Counted from the stretch's first letter, positions 4,837 to 11,485 are shown. The stretch: 12,463 nucleotides of DNA from Streptomyces sp. NRRL F-4489 (GCF_001509485.1 NZ_LLZI01000043.1:1-12463), one strand, 5' to 3'. A program made the numbers and translations. Notes: generated by a model from the letters alone, not told the origin.

Positions 4837-7116
4837 ATGCCGCCGCTGCGCGATTCCGCGCCCGGACCGGAAGCGGAGCGTCCGGAATACGCCGGGCAGT
4901 ACCGCCTGGAAGCGCGTCTGGGCGCCGGGGGCATGGGCGTGGTCCACCTGGCCCGGTCCTCCTCCGGACTGCTGCTCGCGGTCAAGGTCATCCACGCCGA
5001 GTTCGCCCAGGACCCCGAGTTCAGGGGCCGGTTCCGGCAGGAGGTGGCCGCCGCCCGGCGGGTCAGCGGCGCCTTCACCGCCCCCGTCGTGGACGCCGAT
5101 CCGGACGCCGAACGCCCCTGGATGGCCACCCTCCACATCGCCGGCCCGGCCCTCTCCGACCACGTGAAGCGGAACGGCCCGCTGGCCCCCGCCGAGGTCC
5201 GGCGGCTGGGCGCGGGCCTGGCCGAGGCGCTGCGCGACATCCACCGCGCCGGCGTCGTCCACCGCGATCTCAAGCCCGGCAACGTCCTGCTGGCCGCCGA
5301 TGGCCCGAAGGTCATCGACTTCGGGATCTCCCGGCCGTCCGACAGCGAGATGCGTACGGAGACCGGCAAGCTGATCGGCACGCCGCCGTTCATGGCGCCC
5401 GAGCAGTTCCAGCGGCCGCGCGAGGTCGGCCCGGCGGCGGACGTCTTCGCCCTGGGGTCGGTGCTGGTGCACGCCGCCACCGGGCGCGGCCCCTTCGACT
5501 CCGATAGCCCGTACCTGGTCGCCTACCAGGTGGTGCACGACGAGGCCGACCTCTCGGGTCTCCCGGACGAACTGGTGCCCCTGGTGGCGAGCTGCCTGGC
5601 GAAGGACCCGGAGGACCGCCCGACCCCGGGCCGCCTGATGGAACTCCTGCGCAGCGACGCCCCGATGACGCTTCCCGCCACCGCGCCCCTCCCCCTGGGC
5701 GCGATACCGTCCGCCGCCCCCGGCCCCGTCCGCGTCCCCGCCCAGCGGCAGCCGGCCCGCGCCGAGACCACCCACGTACGCGTCGAGACGCCCCAGTCCC
5801 GCGCCGAGACCACCCACGTACGTGCCGCGTCCCACGACGTGCGTGCCGAGAGCCCCGGCGTCCCCGCCGAGACCGCCCCCGCCCGCACCCGCCGCCGCGT
5901 CCGCCCCCGCCTCCTGGCCGCCACCGCCGCCCTCGTCGTCCTCGCGCTCGGCGCCGGCGCCTGGGCCCTGACGGCGGCGTCCGACGACGACCCGGCCCTC
6001 CAGACCCACGCCTCACGCACCCCGCACAGCCCCATCCGCCCCTGGCGCACCACCCTCGTCGACCGCCCGGCCGGTTACGCCGCCGAGATGCCGTACTGCA
6101 CGGCCGGCGCCGGCGCCGTCTTCTGCGGCCAGTCCGGCCTCCCCGCGGCCCGCCTCTCCCCCGCCACCGGCGAGGTCACCTGGCGCCACACGGCCGCCAC
6201 CAGAAGCCGAAGCGATGTCTCCCCCACCGCCCCGGTCCTCTCCGGCGGCTTCCTCTACGTCTTCGCCGACGACGGCCGCCGCCTGCTCGCCCTCGACCCG
6301 TCCAAGGACGGCGACGGCGCCCTCCGCTGGAGCCTCGACATCTCCCCCTACGAGGGCGGCGCCACGGTCGTCGCCGACCGCATCCTCCTGACCTCGGCCG
6401 ACGGCACCGTCACCGCGCTCGACACCACCACCCACCAGCAGCGCTGGCGCAGAAGCTTCTCCGGCCACCAGCTCCCCCGCTTCACCGCCCACGGCGACCC
6501 GCACACCGCCTACGCCGCCGAACCCCTCCCCACCGGCCCGTCCCCCCTCACCCGGCTCACCGCCATCGACCCGGCGGACGGCTCGGTCCACTGGTCCCGC
6601 CGCCTGCCCGGCACCCTCACCCTGGCCGGAACCACCCGCTCCGGCGCGCTCTTCCTCACCGTCGGCGACCCCACCTACGACAACCTCACCGCCGCGGTCC
6701 TCCGCTACGACCCCGCGACCGGCCAGTCCCGCCGCCTGCCCCTGGCCGCTCCCCTGCGGGGCGTTTCGGCCACCGTGCAGGGCGAGACCGCGTACCTCCT
6801 CGCCGAGGGCGGCGCCCTCCAGGCCGTGGGCGCGCGCACCTGGGACACCGAGACCTCCGTCAGCCGCGGCTCGGCCCCCGTGGCCGCCGGGGACCGCCTG
6901 TACTTCACCGCCGCCGACGGCCGCCTGATCGCCGTGGACACCACCTCCGGCGCCCTCCTCGGCCAGACCCCGCCGCGCCTCACCGCCACCCGCCACAACG
7001 GCTTCCTGCAAGCCGTCCCCGCGCCCTGCCTCGACCCCGACCAGGGCCGGATCTACGCCGCCTCCCCGGACGGCACGGTCTTCGGCGTACCGACCGCCGA
7101 CCCGTCCCGCTGGTAG
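4837..7116 (+). CDS. Membrane Ser/Thr protein kinase with C-terminal PQQ-like beta-propeller (AfsK-like architecture)
   Basis: Hanks-type kinase of 759 aa. From the ATG at 4837: glycine loop G29-x-G31-x-x-G34, ATP-anchoring K50 in AVKV, catalytic HRDLKPGN with D144 and N149, DFG at 161-163, and FMAPE ending at E189; all key residues are present, so it should be active. A Pro/Ala-rich linker with three 14-residue repeats (308-349) leads to a single membrane helix (359-381), preceded by Arg residues, placing the kinase inside and the C-terminal half outside. That half (about 400-759) has PQQ-like beta-propeller blades: RLLALDPSKDGDGALRWSL, TVTALDTTTHQQRWRR, AIDPADGSVHWSRRL, RYDPATGQSRRL, RLIAVDTTSGALLGQ. 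AfsK of S. coelicolor has a similar kinase-plus-propeller layout; orthology is not claimed. The ATG at 4837 (GGTGG before it) is preferred over an in-frame ATG at 4807 that lacks a ribosome site. Confidence 0.93.
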   Translation: MPPLRDSAPGPEAERPEYAGQYRLEARLGAGGMGVVHLARSSSGLLLAVKVIHAEFAQDPEFRGRFRQEVAAARRVSGAFTAPVVDADPDAERPWMATLHIAGPALSDHVKRNGPLAPAEVRRLGAGLAEALRDIHRAGVVHRDLKPGNVLLAADGPKVIDFGISRPSDSEMRTETGKLIGTPPFMAPEQFQRPREVGPAADVFALGSVLVHAATGRGPFDSDSPYLVAYQVVHDEADLSGLPDELVPLVASCLAKDPEDRPTPGRLMELLRSDAPMTLPATAPLPLGAIPSAAPGPVRVPAQRQPARAETTHVRVETPQSRAETTHVRAASHDVRAESPGVPAETAPARTRRRVRPRLLAATAALVVLALGAGAWALTAASDDDPALQTHASRTPHSPIRPWRTTLVDRPAGYAAEMPYCTAGAGAVFCGQSGLPAARLSPATGEVTWRHTAATRSRSDVSPTAPVLSGGFLYVFADDGRRLLALDPSKDGDGALRWSLDISPYEGGATVVADRILLTSADGTVTALDTTTHQQRWRRSFSGHQLPRFTAHGDPHTAYAAEPLPTGPSPLTRLTAIDPADGSVHWSRRLPGTLTLAGTTRSGALFLTVGDPTYDNLTAAVLRYDPATGQSRRLPLAAPLRGVSATVQGETAYLLAEGGALQAVGARTWDTETSVSRGSAPVAAGDRLYFTAADGRLIAVDTTSGALLGQTPPRLTATRHNGFLQAVPAPCLDPDQGRIYAASPDGTVFGVPTADPSRW
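5758..5883 (+). repeat. Three 14-residue repeats in the kinase juxtamembrane linker
   Basis: Codons 308-321, 322-335 and 336-349 read RAETTHVRVETPQS, RAETTHVRAASHDV and RAESPGVPAETAPA. The DNA at 5756-5780 is repeated exactly at 5798-5822 (25 bp identical, 42-bp period). The Thr/Ser-rich units lie on the cytoplasmic side, just before the membrane helix, and could be autophosphorylation sites (inference). Copy number may vary among strains. Confidence 0.85.
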
Positions 7117-7124
7117 GCCCCCCG

Positions 7125-7147
7125 GGGCGACCCCTTAAGGGCCGCCC
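7125..7147. terminator. Near-palindromic hairpin between the kinase and small-protein genes
   Basis: Left arm 7125-7136 and right arm 7137-7147 form an almost perfect inverted repeat centred on TTAA (GGGCGACCCCTT / AAGGGCCGCCC, one bulge). It lies just after the kinase stop (7116) and just after the convergent small-gene stop (7153), so it may end transcription in both directions. No T-run follows. Confidence 0.55.
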
Positions 7148-7152
7148 ACCCC

Positions 7153-7404
7153 TCAACTCAGATTCGTACTCTGCCAGTTGAGGTCCGCGACGTGCTCCCT
7201 CAGCGCCGCCGACACCGCGACCGGTTCCAGGTCCGCCGGATCCGCGTCCCACTCCACGCCGCCCCCGAGCGGCCGCAGCTGAACGCACCCGTCCTCGTGG
7301 TCCATCACCCGCCCGACCCGCTCCCGCAGCAGATCCCGCACGATCTCGCCCTTCGCGGGCACGTGCGCGGGCGCCGGCGCCCCGGCGGGCCGGTCGCCGG
7401 TCAT
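7153..7404 (-). CDS. Small protein of unknown function (83 aa), coupled to the upstream gene
   Basis: Unrecognised small protein of the Streptomyces type. After a Pro/Ala-rich N-terminus comes KGEIVRDLLRERVGRVMDH, then EDGCVQLRPLGGGVEWDADPADLEPV, a beta-rich pattern like a small SH3/KOW-type barrel (weak inference), and a helical end (AALREHVADLNW). No signal peptide or membrane helix. The ATG (7402-7404) overlaps the TGA of the upstream gene (7401-7403) as ATGA, which indicates translational coupling and chooses this start; an in-frame ATG further upstream (7464) would overlap that gene. With its partner it forms a two-gene operon divergent from the XRE/DUF397 pair. Confidence 0.75.
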   Translation of the reverse strand: MTGDRPAGAPAPAHVPAKGEIVRDLLRERVGRVMDHEDGCVQLRPLGGGVEWDADPADLEPVAVSAALREHVADLNWQSTNLS

Positions 7405-7613
7405 GACCGGCCTCCCCGTCCCCCGATGACGGCCGCCAGCCGCCGCGCGGTCTCCGGGTTGCACCGCCCCAGCTCGATGAGCGGCCGCGGCGGCTCACTG
7501 CTGTACGACAGCGGATCGACGGACAGCGACGGCAGCACGATGCCGTTCCGCTTCAGCGCGGCAGCCAACTCGTCGCGCGCCGCCTCGGCTTCGGCGATCT
7601 TCTCCAACGTCAC
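7401..7613 (-). CDS. Small protein of unknown function (70 aa), first gene of a two-gene operon
   Basis: Unrecognised. The N-terminal helix (LEKIAEAEAARDELAAALKRNG) could form a short coiled coil; then IVLPSLSVDPLSYSSEPPRPLIELGRC and a helix NPETARRLAAVIGG. The GTG start at 7613 is chosen because AAGGAG lies eight bases upstream, an excellent ribosome site; the frame is open to 7682, but no site of that quality precedes earlier starts. It shares ATGA with the next gene. The 166-bp space to the XRE regulator gene is probably a shared divergent control region, so XRE control of this operon is plausible but not shown. Confidence 0.78.
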   Translation of the reverse strand: MTLEKIAEAEAARDELAAALKRNGIVLPSLSVDPLSYSSEPPRPLIELGRCNPETARRLAAVIGGRGGRS

Positions 7614-7779
7614 GGGGGTGCTCCTTCTGCCGTTTTCCCTGCCTGACACGCCGGCCACAGCTACGCTGCGCATTCCGGGCATTACGAGGATGCACCAGCG
7701 GGGACGGGCAAATGTCTAGTTCCGGCTGATATTCCCCGCCCGGATCGAAGTCCCCACACCTTCCACGAAGGAGGGCCCC

Positions 7780-8622
7780 ATGCCACCGAGGAGAGTCATC
7801 ACCGGCCGCAGCCAGGAACCACGCAAGCGGTTCGCGGAAGAGCTGCGCTTACTGCGCCACCAGAAGGGTGTGAGCCTGCGGCAGCTCGGTGAAGACCTTG
7901 GCTGGGACTGGTCGCTGTTCGGCAAAATGGAGAGCGGCAAGACACTCGGCAGTCCCGAGGTGGCCATCGCCCTTGACGACTATTACGGGACCCCGCATCT
8001 GCTGATCACCCTGTGGGAGCTGGCGAAGGGCGACCTGTCGCAGTTCAAGGAGCAATACCGGCGCTACATGATGCTGGAGTCCGAGGCGGTGAACTTGTGG
8101 CATTACGCGGTGAGCAGGCCGCCAGGACTCTTGCAGACCGAGGCGTACGCACGCGAAGCGCTCGCGGCAGGTGGCCTCGCGGGCCAGGAACTGGAGCAAC
8201 AGGTCGAAGCGCGCGTCAGACGACGGGAACTGCTCAAGGGCAATGAAGCGCCGACGTTTCGGGGCATCCTCTCCGAAGCGGTCCTGCGAACACCCTTGTG
8301 CAACGCGCAGGAGTGGCGGGAGCAGTTGGAGTACCTCCTGGAGGCGTCGGAGCGCCCGAACGTCACCCTTCAAGTGCTGCCGTTGAGCACCGGTCCGCAC
8401 GGCCTGGCGAGCACCGACCTGATGTTTCTCCGGCTCCTGGACGGCCGTGCCGTGGCTTACGCCGAGAACGACGTACGCGGTGAACTGATCGAGGAAGCAT
8501 GCCGGGTTGAGCGTTTCCAGCGCGCATATGATGCAGTGCGCGACATGGCCCTTTCCCCGGTCGAGTCGCGGAAGTTCATCCTGCGAATGTTGGAGGAAGT
8601 GCCGTGCGAGCCATCGAACTGA
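7780..8622 (+). CDS. XRE-family transcriptional regulator with DUF5753 domain
   Basis: DNA-binding regulator of 280 aa. Helix-turn-helix at about 17-65 (FAEELRLLRHQKGVSLRQLGEDLGWDWSLFGKMESGK), then a DUF5753 domain at about 97-272, with typical landmarks LWHYAVSRPPGLLQTEAYAREAL, RVRRRELL, RGILSEAVLRTP, LQVLP, STDLMFLRL and VAYAEND. This family is almost always paired with a DUF397 gene, as here; S. coelicolor Scr1/Scr2 and the WhiJ/AbaA-like loci are characterised examples that affect antibiotic production or development. The ATG at 7780 has a strong site, GAAGGAGG, five bases upstream. The last 19 bp overlap the DUF397 gene. Codon use appears slightly less GC-biased than in its neighbours. 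Which genes it controls is unknown. Confidence 0.95.
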   Translation: MPPRRVITGRSQEPRKRFAEELRLLRHQKGVSLRQLGEDLGWDWSLFGKMESGKTLGSPEVAIALDDYYGTPHLLITLWELAKGDLSQFKEQYRRYMMLESEAVNLWHYAVSRPPGLLQTEAYAREALAAGGLAGQELEQQVEARVRRRELLKGNEAPTFRGILSEAVLRTPLCNAQEWREQLEYLLEASERPNVTLQVLPLSTGPHGLASTDLMFLRLLDGRAVAYAENDVRGELIEEACRVERFQRAYDAVRDMALSPVESRKFILRMLEEVPCEPSN

Positions 8623-8912
8623 GCGGCGTGAACTGGCGTAAGAGCAGTTACAGCAACTCGGAAGGCGGGGCGTGCGTCGAGGTCGCCGACACCTTCCTGG
8701 CCAACGCCAACTGGCGTAAGAGCAGCTACAGCAACTCAGACGGTGGCCAGTGCCTGGAGGTCGCGGACGGGCACCCCGCCCGGCTGGTCCCCGTACGGGA
8801 CAGCAAGAACCCCCAGGGCCCCGCCCTCGTCTTCGGGGCGGCGGCCTGGGGGGCGTTCGTGGGGGCCGTCCAGGACGGGAACAGCCCCCTCGGTCACTTC
8901 CAGTCGGCGTAG
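8604..8912 (+). CDS. DUF397 protein with internally duplicated N-terminal motif
   Basis: Small partner of the XRE/DUF5753 regulator, 102 aa. The DUF397 signature WRKSSYSNSxGGxCxEVAD occurs twice (W11 and W37, 26 residues apart), followed once by VPVRDSKNPQGPALVFGAAAWGAFVGAVQ. Typical DUF397 proteins are about 60-75 aa with one copy, so the second N-terminal half is an addition. In Scr1/Scr2 and AbaA-type loci the DUF397 partner works with, or modulates, the XRE protein. The GTG at 8604 is preceded by GGAGGAAG and overlaps the XRE gene by 19 bp in another frame, suggesting translational coupling. Its last 19 bp overlap the 3' end of the convergent zinc-ribbon gene. Confidence 0.92.
   Translation: MRAIELSGVNWRKSSYSNSEGGACVEVADTFLANANWRKSSYSNSDGGQCLEVADGHPARLVPVRDSKNPQGPALVFGAAAWGAFVGAVQDGNSPLGHFQSA
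8631..8768 (+). repeat. 60-bp direct duplication inside the DUF397 gene
   Basis: The copy at 8631-8690 recurs at 8709-8768 with a 78-bp period (26 codons). The first 29 bases differ at one position; the whole 60 bp match at about 50. An 18-base linker (8691-8708) separates them. Differences in the second half are spread over codon positions, consistent with an older duplication or with recombination between two paralogous DUF397 genes. Confidence 0.9.
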
Positions 8913-9106
8913 CCGGGCTCGGCCTGCCAGCCCTGCGGCGGTTCCAAGTACGGGGACACGCGCCCGCAGGCCGTGCAGGCCCACCGGCCGTACAACCCCT
9001 CCACGACGGCGCCGCAGTCGCAGACATGGGCGGTGACCGCCGCGAGCGCGTCGGCGGGCCCGGGCTCGGCAGGACCGGGTGTGTCACGACCAGGTGTGTC
9101 AGCCAT
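8894..9106 (-). CDS. Small zinc-ribbon protein
   Basis: Protein of 70-71 aa, function unknown. A Pro/Gly-rich N-terminus precedes the metal-binding pattern VCDCGAVVEGLYGRWACTACGR, C-x-C (C30, C32) and C-x-x-C (C45, C48, counted from the upstream ATG), which resembles a zinc ribbon. The C-terminus is short (PYLEPPQGWQAEPGYADWK). There are two adjacent ATGs, at 9109 and 9106, and no clear Shine-Dalgarno; a GATACT box six bases before the first ATG suggests a leaderless transcript, which would favour 9109. The 3' end overlaps the DUF397 gene by 19 bp, tail to tail. Small zinc ribbons of this kind are common near regulatory loci in Streptomyces, but no partner is known. Confidence 0.72.
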   Translation of the reverse strand: MADTPGRDTPGPAEPGPADALAAVTAHVCDCGAVVEGLYGRWACTACGRVSPYLEPPQGWQAEPGYADWK

Positions 9107-9115
9107 CATGCCGCC

Positions 9116-9121
9116 AGTATC
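9116..9121 (-). promoter_or_regulatory. Candidate -10 box (GATACT) for the zinc-ribbon gene
   Basis: On the minus strand GATACT stands six bases before the first ATG (9109), the spacing of leaderless actinobacterial promoters. No -35 element at normal spacing is evident; TTGTGG lies upstream but too close. Confidence 0.35.
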
Positions 9122-9232
9122 TCACTGCGTATGACCACAATTCGGGCACACGTTCCGTCGCCCGCGACTTCGCGCCATCGTGGCGCATTCCGGACAGCGT
9201 CATCCCCCAACTCCCCCGTTCCCCGACGCGCC

Positions 9233-9272
9233 AACTCATCAACGCGCTAACTCGTCAACTCGTCAACTTTCG
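9233..9272. repeat. Array of five 8-bp tandem repeats
   Basis: Consecutive 8-mers: AACTCATC, AACGCGCT, AACTCGTC, AACTCGTC, AACTTTCG. Two are identical and all begin with AAC. On the minus strand the unit reads GACGAGTT, and the run creates TTGACG twice, similar to a -35 element. The array is about 125 bases upstream of the zinc-ribbon start. Confidence 0.7.
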
Positions 9273-9304
9273 AGGCTACTCGCGCGCTCCCGGCCGGAAA
9301 AGAG

Positions 9305-9365
9305 CCGCGCCCGGCCCGCCCGGTGAGAACCCCATGAGAACTCACCAAGGACGGACCGGGCGCGG
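9305..9365 (-). terminator. Intrinsic terminator of ilvD
   Basis: Arms at 9305-9327 and 9341-9365 pair over about 20 bp: CCGCGCCCGG against CCGGGCGCGG at the base (10 bp perfect), then CCG/CGG after one mismatch, with GGTGAG/CTCACC next to a 13-base loop. On the minus strand the stem is followed by CTCTTTTCC, a short T-run. It lies about 50 bases after the ilvD stop, in the correct orientation. Confidence 0.85.
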
Positions 9366-9413
9366 GAAGACCGCAGACCGCGGCGCGGTTCAGCCAGGCT
9401 TTCGGCCAGGCGT

Positions 9414-11267
9414 TCAGCCGAGCTTGCTGACGTCGCGGACGGCGCCCTTGTCGGCGCTGGTGGCCATCGCCGCGTAGGCCCGGAGCGCGGCCGACACCTT
9501 CCGCTGGCGGTTCTTCGGGGCGTAGACGCCGCCGAGCGCGTCCCGGCGGGCGGCCAACTCCGCGTCGTCCACGAGGAGTTCGATCGAGCGGTTGGGGATG
9601 TCGATGCGGATGCGGTCGCCGTCCTGGACCAGGGCGATGGTGCCGCCCGCGGCCGCCTCCGGCGAGGCGTGGCCGATGGACAGGCCCGAGGTGCCGCCCG
9701 AGAAGCGGCCGTCCGTCACCAGGGCGCAGACCTTGCCGAGGCCGCGGCCCTTCAAGTACGAGGTGGGGTACAGCATTTCCTGCATGCCCGGGCCGCCCTT
9801 GGGGCCCTCGTAGCGGATGACGACGACGTCGCCCTCCTTGACCTGCTTGAGGAGGATCTTCTCGACCGCCTCCTCCTGCGACTCGCAGACGACGGCCGGG
9901 CCCTCGAAGGTCCAGATCGACTCGTCGACGCCCGCCGTCTTCACGACGCAGCCGTCCTCCGCGAGGTTGCCCTTGAGGACCGCGAGGCCGCCGTCCTTGG
10001 AGTAGGCGTGCGCCACGTCGCGGATGCAGCCGTTCGCGGCGTCCGTGTCGAGGGTGTCCCAGCGCTCGGACTGGCTGAACGCCTCGGCGGAGCGCTTGCA
10101 GCCGGGGGCCGCGTGCCACAGCTCGCGGGCCTCGTCGGTGGCCGCGCCGCTGCGGACGTCCCAGTCGTCGAGCCACTGCTTGATCGAGGGGCTGTGCACG
10201 GTGTGCACGTCCTCGTTCAGCAGGCCGCCGCGGTACAGCTCGCCGAGGATCGCGGGGATGCCGCCGGCGCGGTGCACGTCCTCCATGTAGTACGTCTTCG
10301 AGCCCGCGACGTTCGGCGCGACCTTGGCCAGGCAGGGGACGCGGCGCGAGACCGCGTTGATGTGGTCGAGGTTGTAGTCGACCTCGGCCTCACGGGCGGC
10401 GGCCAGCAGGTGCAGGATCGTGTTCGTGGAGCCGCCCATGGCGATGTCGAGCGCCATGGCGTTCTCGAACGCCGCGTGCGTCGCGATGTTGCGCGGCAGG
10501 ACGGACGCGTCGTCCTCGCCGTAGTAGCGCTTGGTCAGCTCGACGACCGTGGCGCCCGCCTTCTCGTACAGGGCCTTGCGGGCCGTGTGCGTGGCGAGGA
10601 CCGAGCCGTTGCCGGGCAGCGAGAGGCCGATGGCCTCGGTCAGGCAGTTCATCGAGTTGGCGGTGAACATGCCGGAACAGGAGCCGCAGGTCGGGCAGGC
10701 GTTCTCCTCGATACGGAGGATGTCCTCGTCGGAGATCTTGTCGTTGACCGCCTCCGACATGGCGTCGACCAGGTCGAGCGTACGGACCGTGCCGTCCACG
10801 AGGGTGGCCCGGCCGGACTCCATCGGGCCGCCGGAGACGAAGACCGTCGGGATGTTGAGGCGGAGCGCCGCCATCAGCATGCCGGGGGTGATCTTGTCGC
10901 AGTTCGAGATGCAGACCAGCGCGTCCGCGCAGTGCGCCTCGACCATGTACTCGACCGAGTCCGCGATCAGGTCGCGCGAGGGCAGGGAGTACAGCATGCC
11001 GCCGTGGCCCATCGCGATGCCGTCGTCGACCGCGATCGTGTTGAACTCGCGCGGGATGCCGCCGGCCTGCGTGATCGCCTCGCTGACGATGCGGCCGACG
11101 GGGGCCAGGTGCGTGTGGCCGGGCACGAACTCCGTGAAGGAGTTGGCCACCGCGATGATCGGCTTCCGGCCGATGTCCGCGCCCGGTACACCCGAGGCTC
11201 GCATAAGGGCGCGGGCGCCCGCCATGTTGCGGCCATGGGTAACGGTGCGGGACCTCAGCTCGGGCAC
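9414..11267 (-). CDS. ilvD: Dihydroxy-acid dehydratase
   Basis: EC 4.2.1.9: dehydrates 2,3-dihydroxy-isovalerate and 2,3-dihydroxy-3-methylvalerate to the 2-keto acids that become valine, leucine (and pantothenate) and isoleucine. The 617-aa protein follows E. coli IlvD closely in length and motifs: [54 protein letters not shown] (C123 iron-sulfur ligand; D124 and K125 metal ligands), [19 protein letters not shown] (C191-C197), [15 protein letters not shown] near the catalytic serine, and [15 protein letters not shown] at the end. The [13 protein letters not shown] segment has Gly where [2Fe-2S]-type relatives have Cys, so the E. coli-like [4Fe-4S] class is expected. The GTG at 11267 is chosen by GAGGGAG eight bases upstream and by matching the family N-terminus; the longer frame runs through the promoter. 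The gene stands alone, with its own terminator, not in an ilv operon here. Confidence 0.97.
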   Translation of the reverse strand: MPELRSRTVTHGRNMAGARALMRASGVPGADIGRKPIIAVANSFTEFVPGHTHLAPVGRIVSEAITQAGGIPREFNTIAVDDGIAMGHGGMLYSLPSRDLIADSVEYMVEAHCADALVCISNCDKITPGMLMAALRLNIPTVFVSGGPMESGRATLVDGTVRTLDLVDAMSEAVNDKISDEDILRIEENACPTCGSCSGMFTANSMNCLTEAIGLSLPGNGSVLATHTARKALYEKAGATVVELTKRYYGEDDASVLPRNIATHAAFENAMALDIAMGGSTNTILHLLAAAREAEVDYNLDHINAVSRRVPCLAKVAPNVAGSKTYYMEDVHRAGGIPAILGELYRGGLLNEDVHTVHSPSIKQWLDDWDVRSGAATDEARELWHAAPGCKRSAEAFSQSERWDTLDTDAANGCIRDVAHAYSKDGGLAVLKGNLAEDGCVVKTAGVDESIWTFEGPAVVCESQEEAVEKILLKQVKEGDVVVIRYEGPKGGPGMQEMLYPTSYLKGRGLGKVCALVTDGRFSGGTSGLSIGHASPEAAAGGTIALVQDGDRIRIDIPNRSIELLVDDAELAARRDALGGVYAPKNRQRKVSAALRAYAAMATSADKGAVRDVSKLG

Positions 11268-11326
11268 GATGGTCACTCCCTCGGAATACGGACGTACGAC
11301 CGCGGCACATACCGCAGCTTCCCTCG

Positions 11327-11353
11327 AGATTACGCCCCGGATCCAAGATCTGG
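11327..11353 (-). promoter_or_regulatory. Candidate ilvD promoter -10 with an inverted-repeat operator
   Basis: On the minus strand TAATCT (11327-11332) would be the -10, giving a leader of about 50 bases before the GTG. Just upstream lies an inverted repeat CCAGATC-TTG-GATCCGG (11337-11353; six of seven pairs) within the -10/-35 spacer, where a repressor would block polymerase. No good -35 is seen (CTGTCC at 19-base spacing is the best). The binding protein is unknown. Confidence 0.3.
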
Positions 11354-11379
11354 ACAGCGCTCTCCGGGATATGAGACGG

Positions 11380-11394
11380 GGCCGGGAGCCGGCC
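11380..11394 (-). terminator. Short GC hairpin in the isomerase-ilvD gap
   Basis: GGCCGG (11380-11385), loop GAG, CCGGCC (11389-11394): a perfect 6-bp stem with a three-base loop. It lies between the isomerase stop and the candidate ilvD promoter. With the hairpin at 11417-11434 it could isolate the two genes; there is no T-run. Confidence 0.35.
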
Positions 11395-11416
11395 TCGGGC
11401 CACCCGCCGACGGCCC

Positions 11417-11434
11417 CCGGCGACCAGCCGCCGG
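11417..11434 (-). terminator. Hairpin downstream of the isomerase gene
   Basis: CCGGCG (11417-11422) and CGCCGG (11429-11434) form a perfect 6-bp stem with a six-base loop, 33 bases after the isomerase stop on the minus strand. GC-only type without a T-run, so a moderate call. Confidence 0.45.
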
Positions 11435-11439
11435 CCCCT

Positions 11440-11485
11440 GCGACTACCTGCCGGGAACCCAGGCGACTACTTGCCGGGGACCCAG
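11440..11485. repeat. 23-bp tandem duplication spanning the isomerase stop codon
   Basis: The segment 11440-11462 is repeated directly at 11463-11485 with two mismatches (21 of 23). The copy at 11463-11485 holds the last codons (Trp-Val-Pro-Gly-Lys) and the TAG of the isomerase gene; the other lies just beyond the stop. Since 23 is not a multiple of 3, read-through would enter the second copy in another frame. Confidence 0.92.

Larger units (their letters stand above)
9110..9413. other. Intergenic region of about 300 bp without a gene
   Basis: This gap lies between the zinc-ribbon gene start and the ilvD stop. It holds a candidate zinc-ribbon promoter (9116-9121), a perfect 6-bp inverted repeat GCGCCA-TCG-TGGCGC (9172-9186), an array of 8-bp repeats (9233-9272) and the ilvD terminator (9305-9365). 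It looks less GC-rich than the flanking genes. Open frames through it lack ribosome sites and family resemblance. Confidence 0.7.

Noticed and set aside
4741..6009. Minus-strand open frame of 422 codons opposite the kinase
   Set aside because: Gly/Ala/Arg-rich shadow of the kinase's GC-biased codons; the plus strand has complete kinase motifs.
6013..7011. Minus-strand open frame opposite the propeller domain
   Set aside because: Low-complexity Gly/Ala/Glu sequence caused by third-position GC bias; no ribosome site or family resemblance.
7780..8912. Classical toxin-antitoxin pair
   Set aside because: The XRE/DUF5753 plus DUF397 combination fits a known actinobacterial regulator pair; no toxin fold is visible in the DUF397 protein.
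9067..9110. ECF41-type promoter at a TGTCACG on the plus strand
   Set aside because: No CGTC follows at the required 15-16 base spacing, and the site lies within the zinc-ribbon gene.
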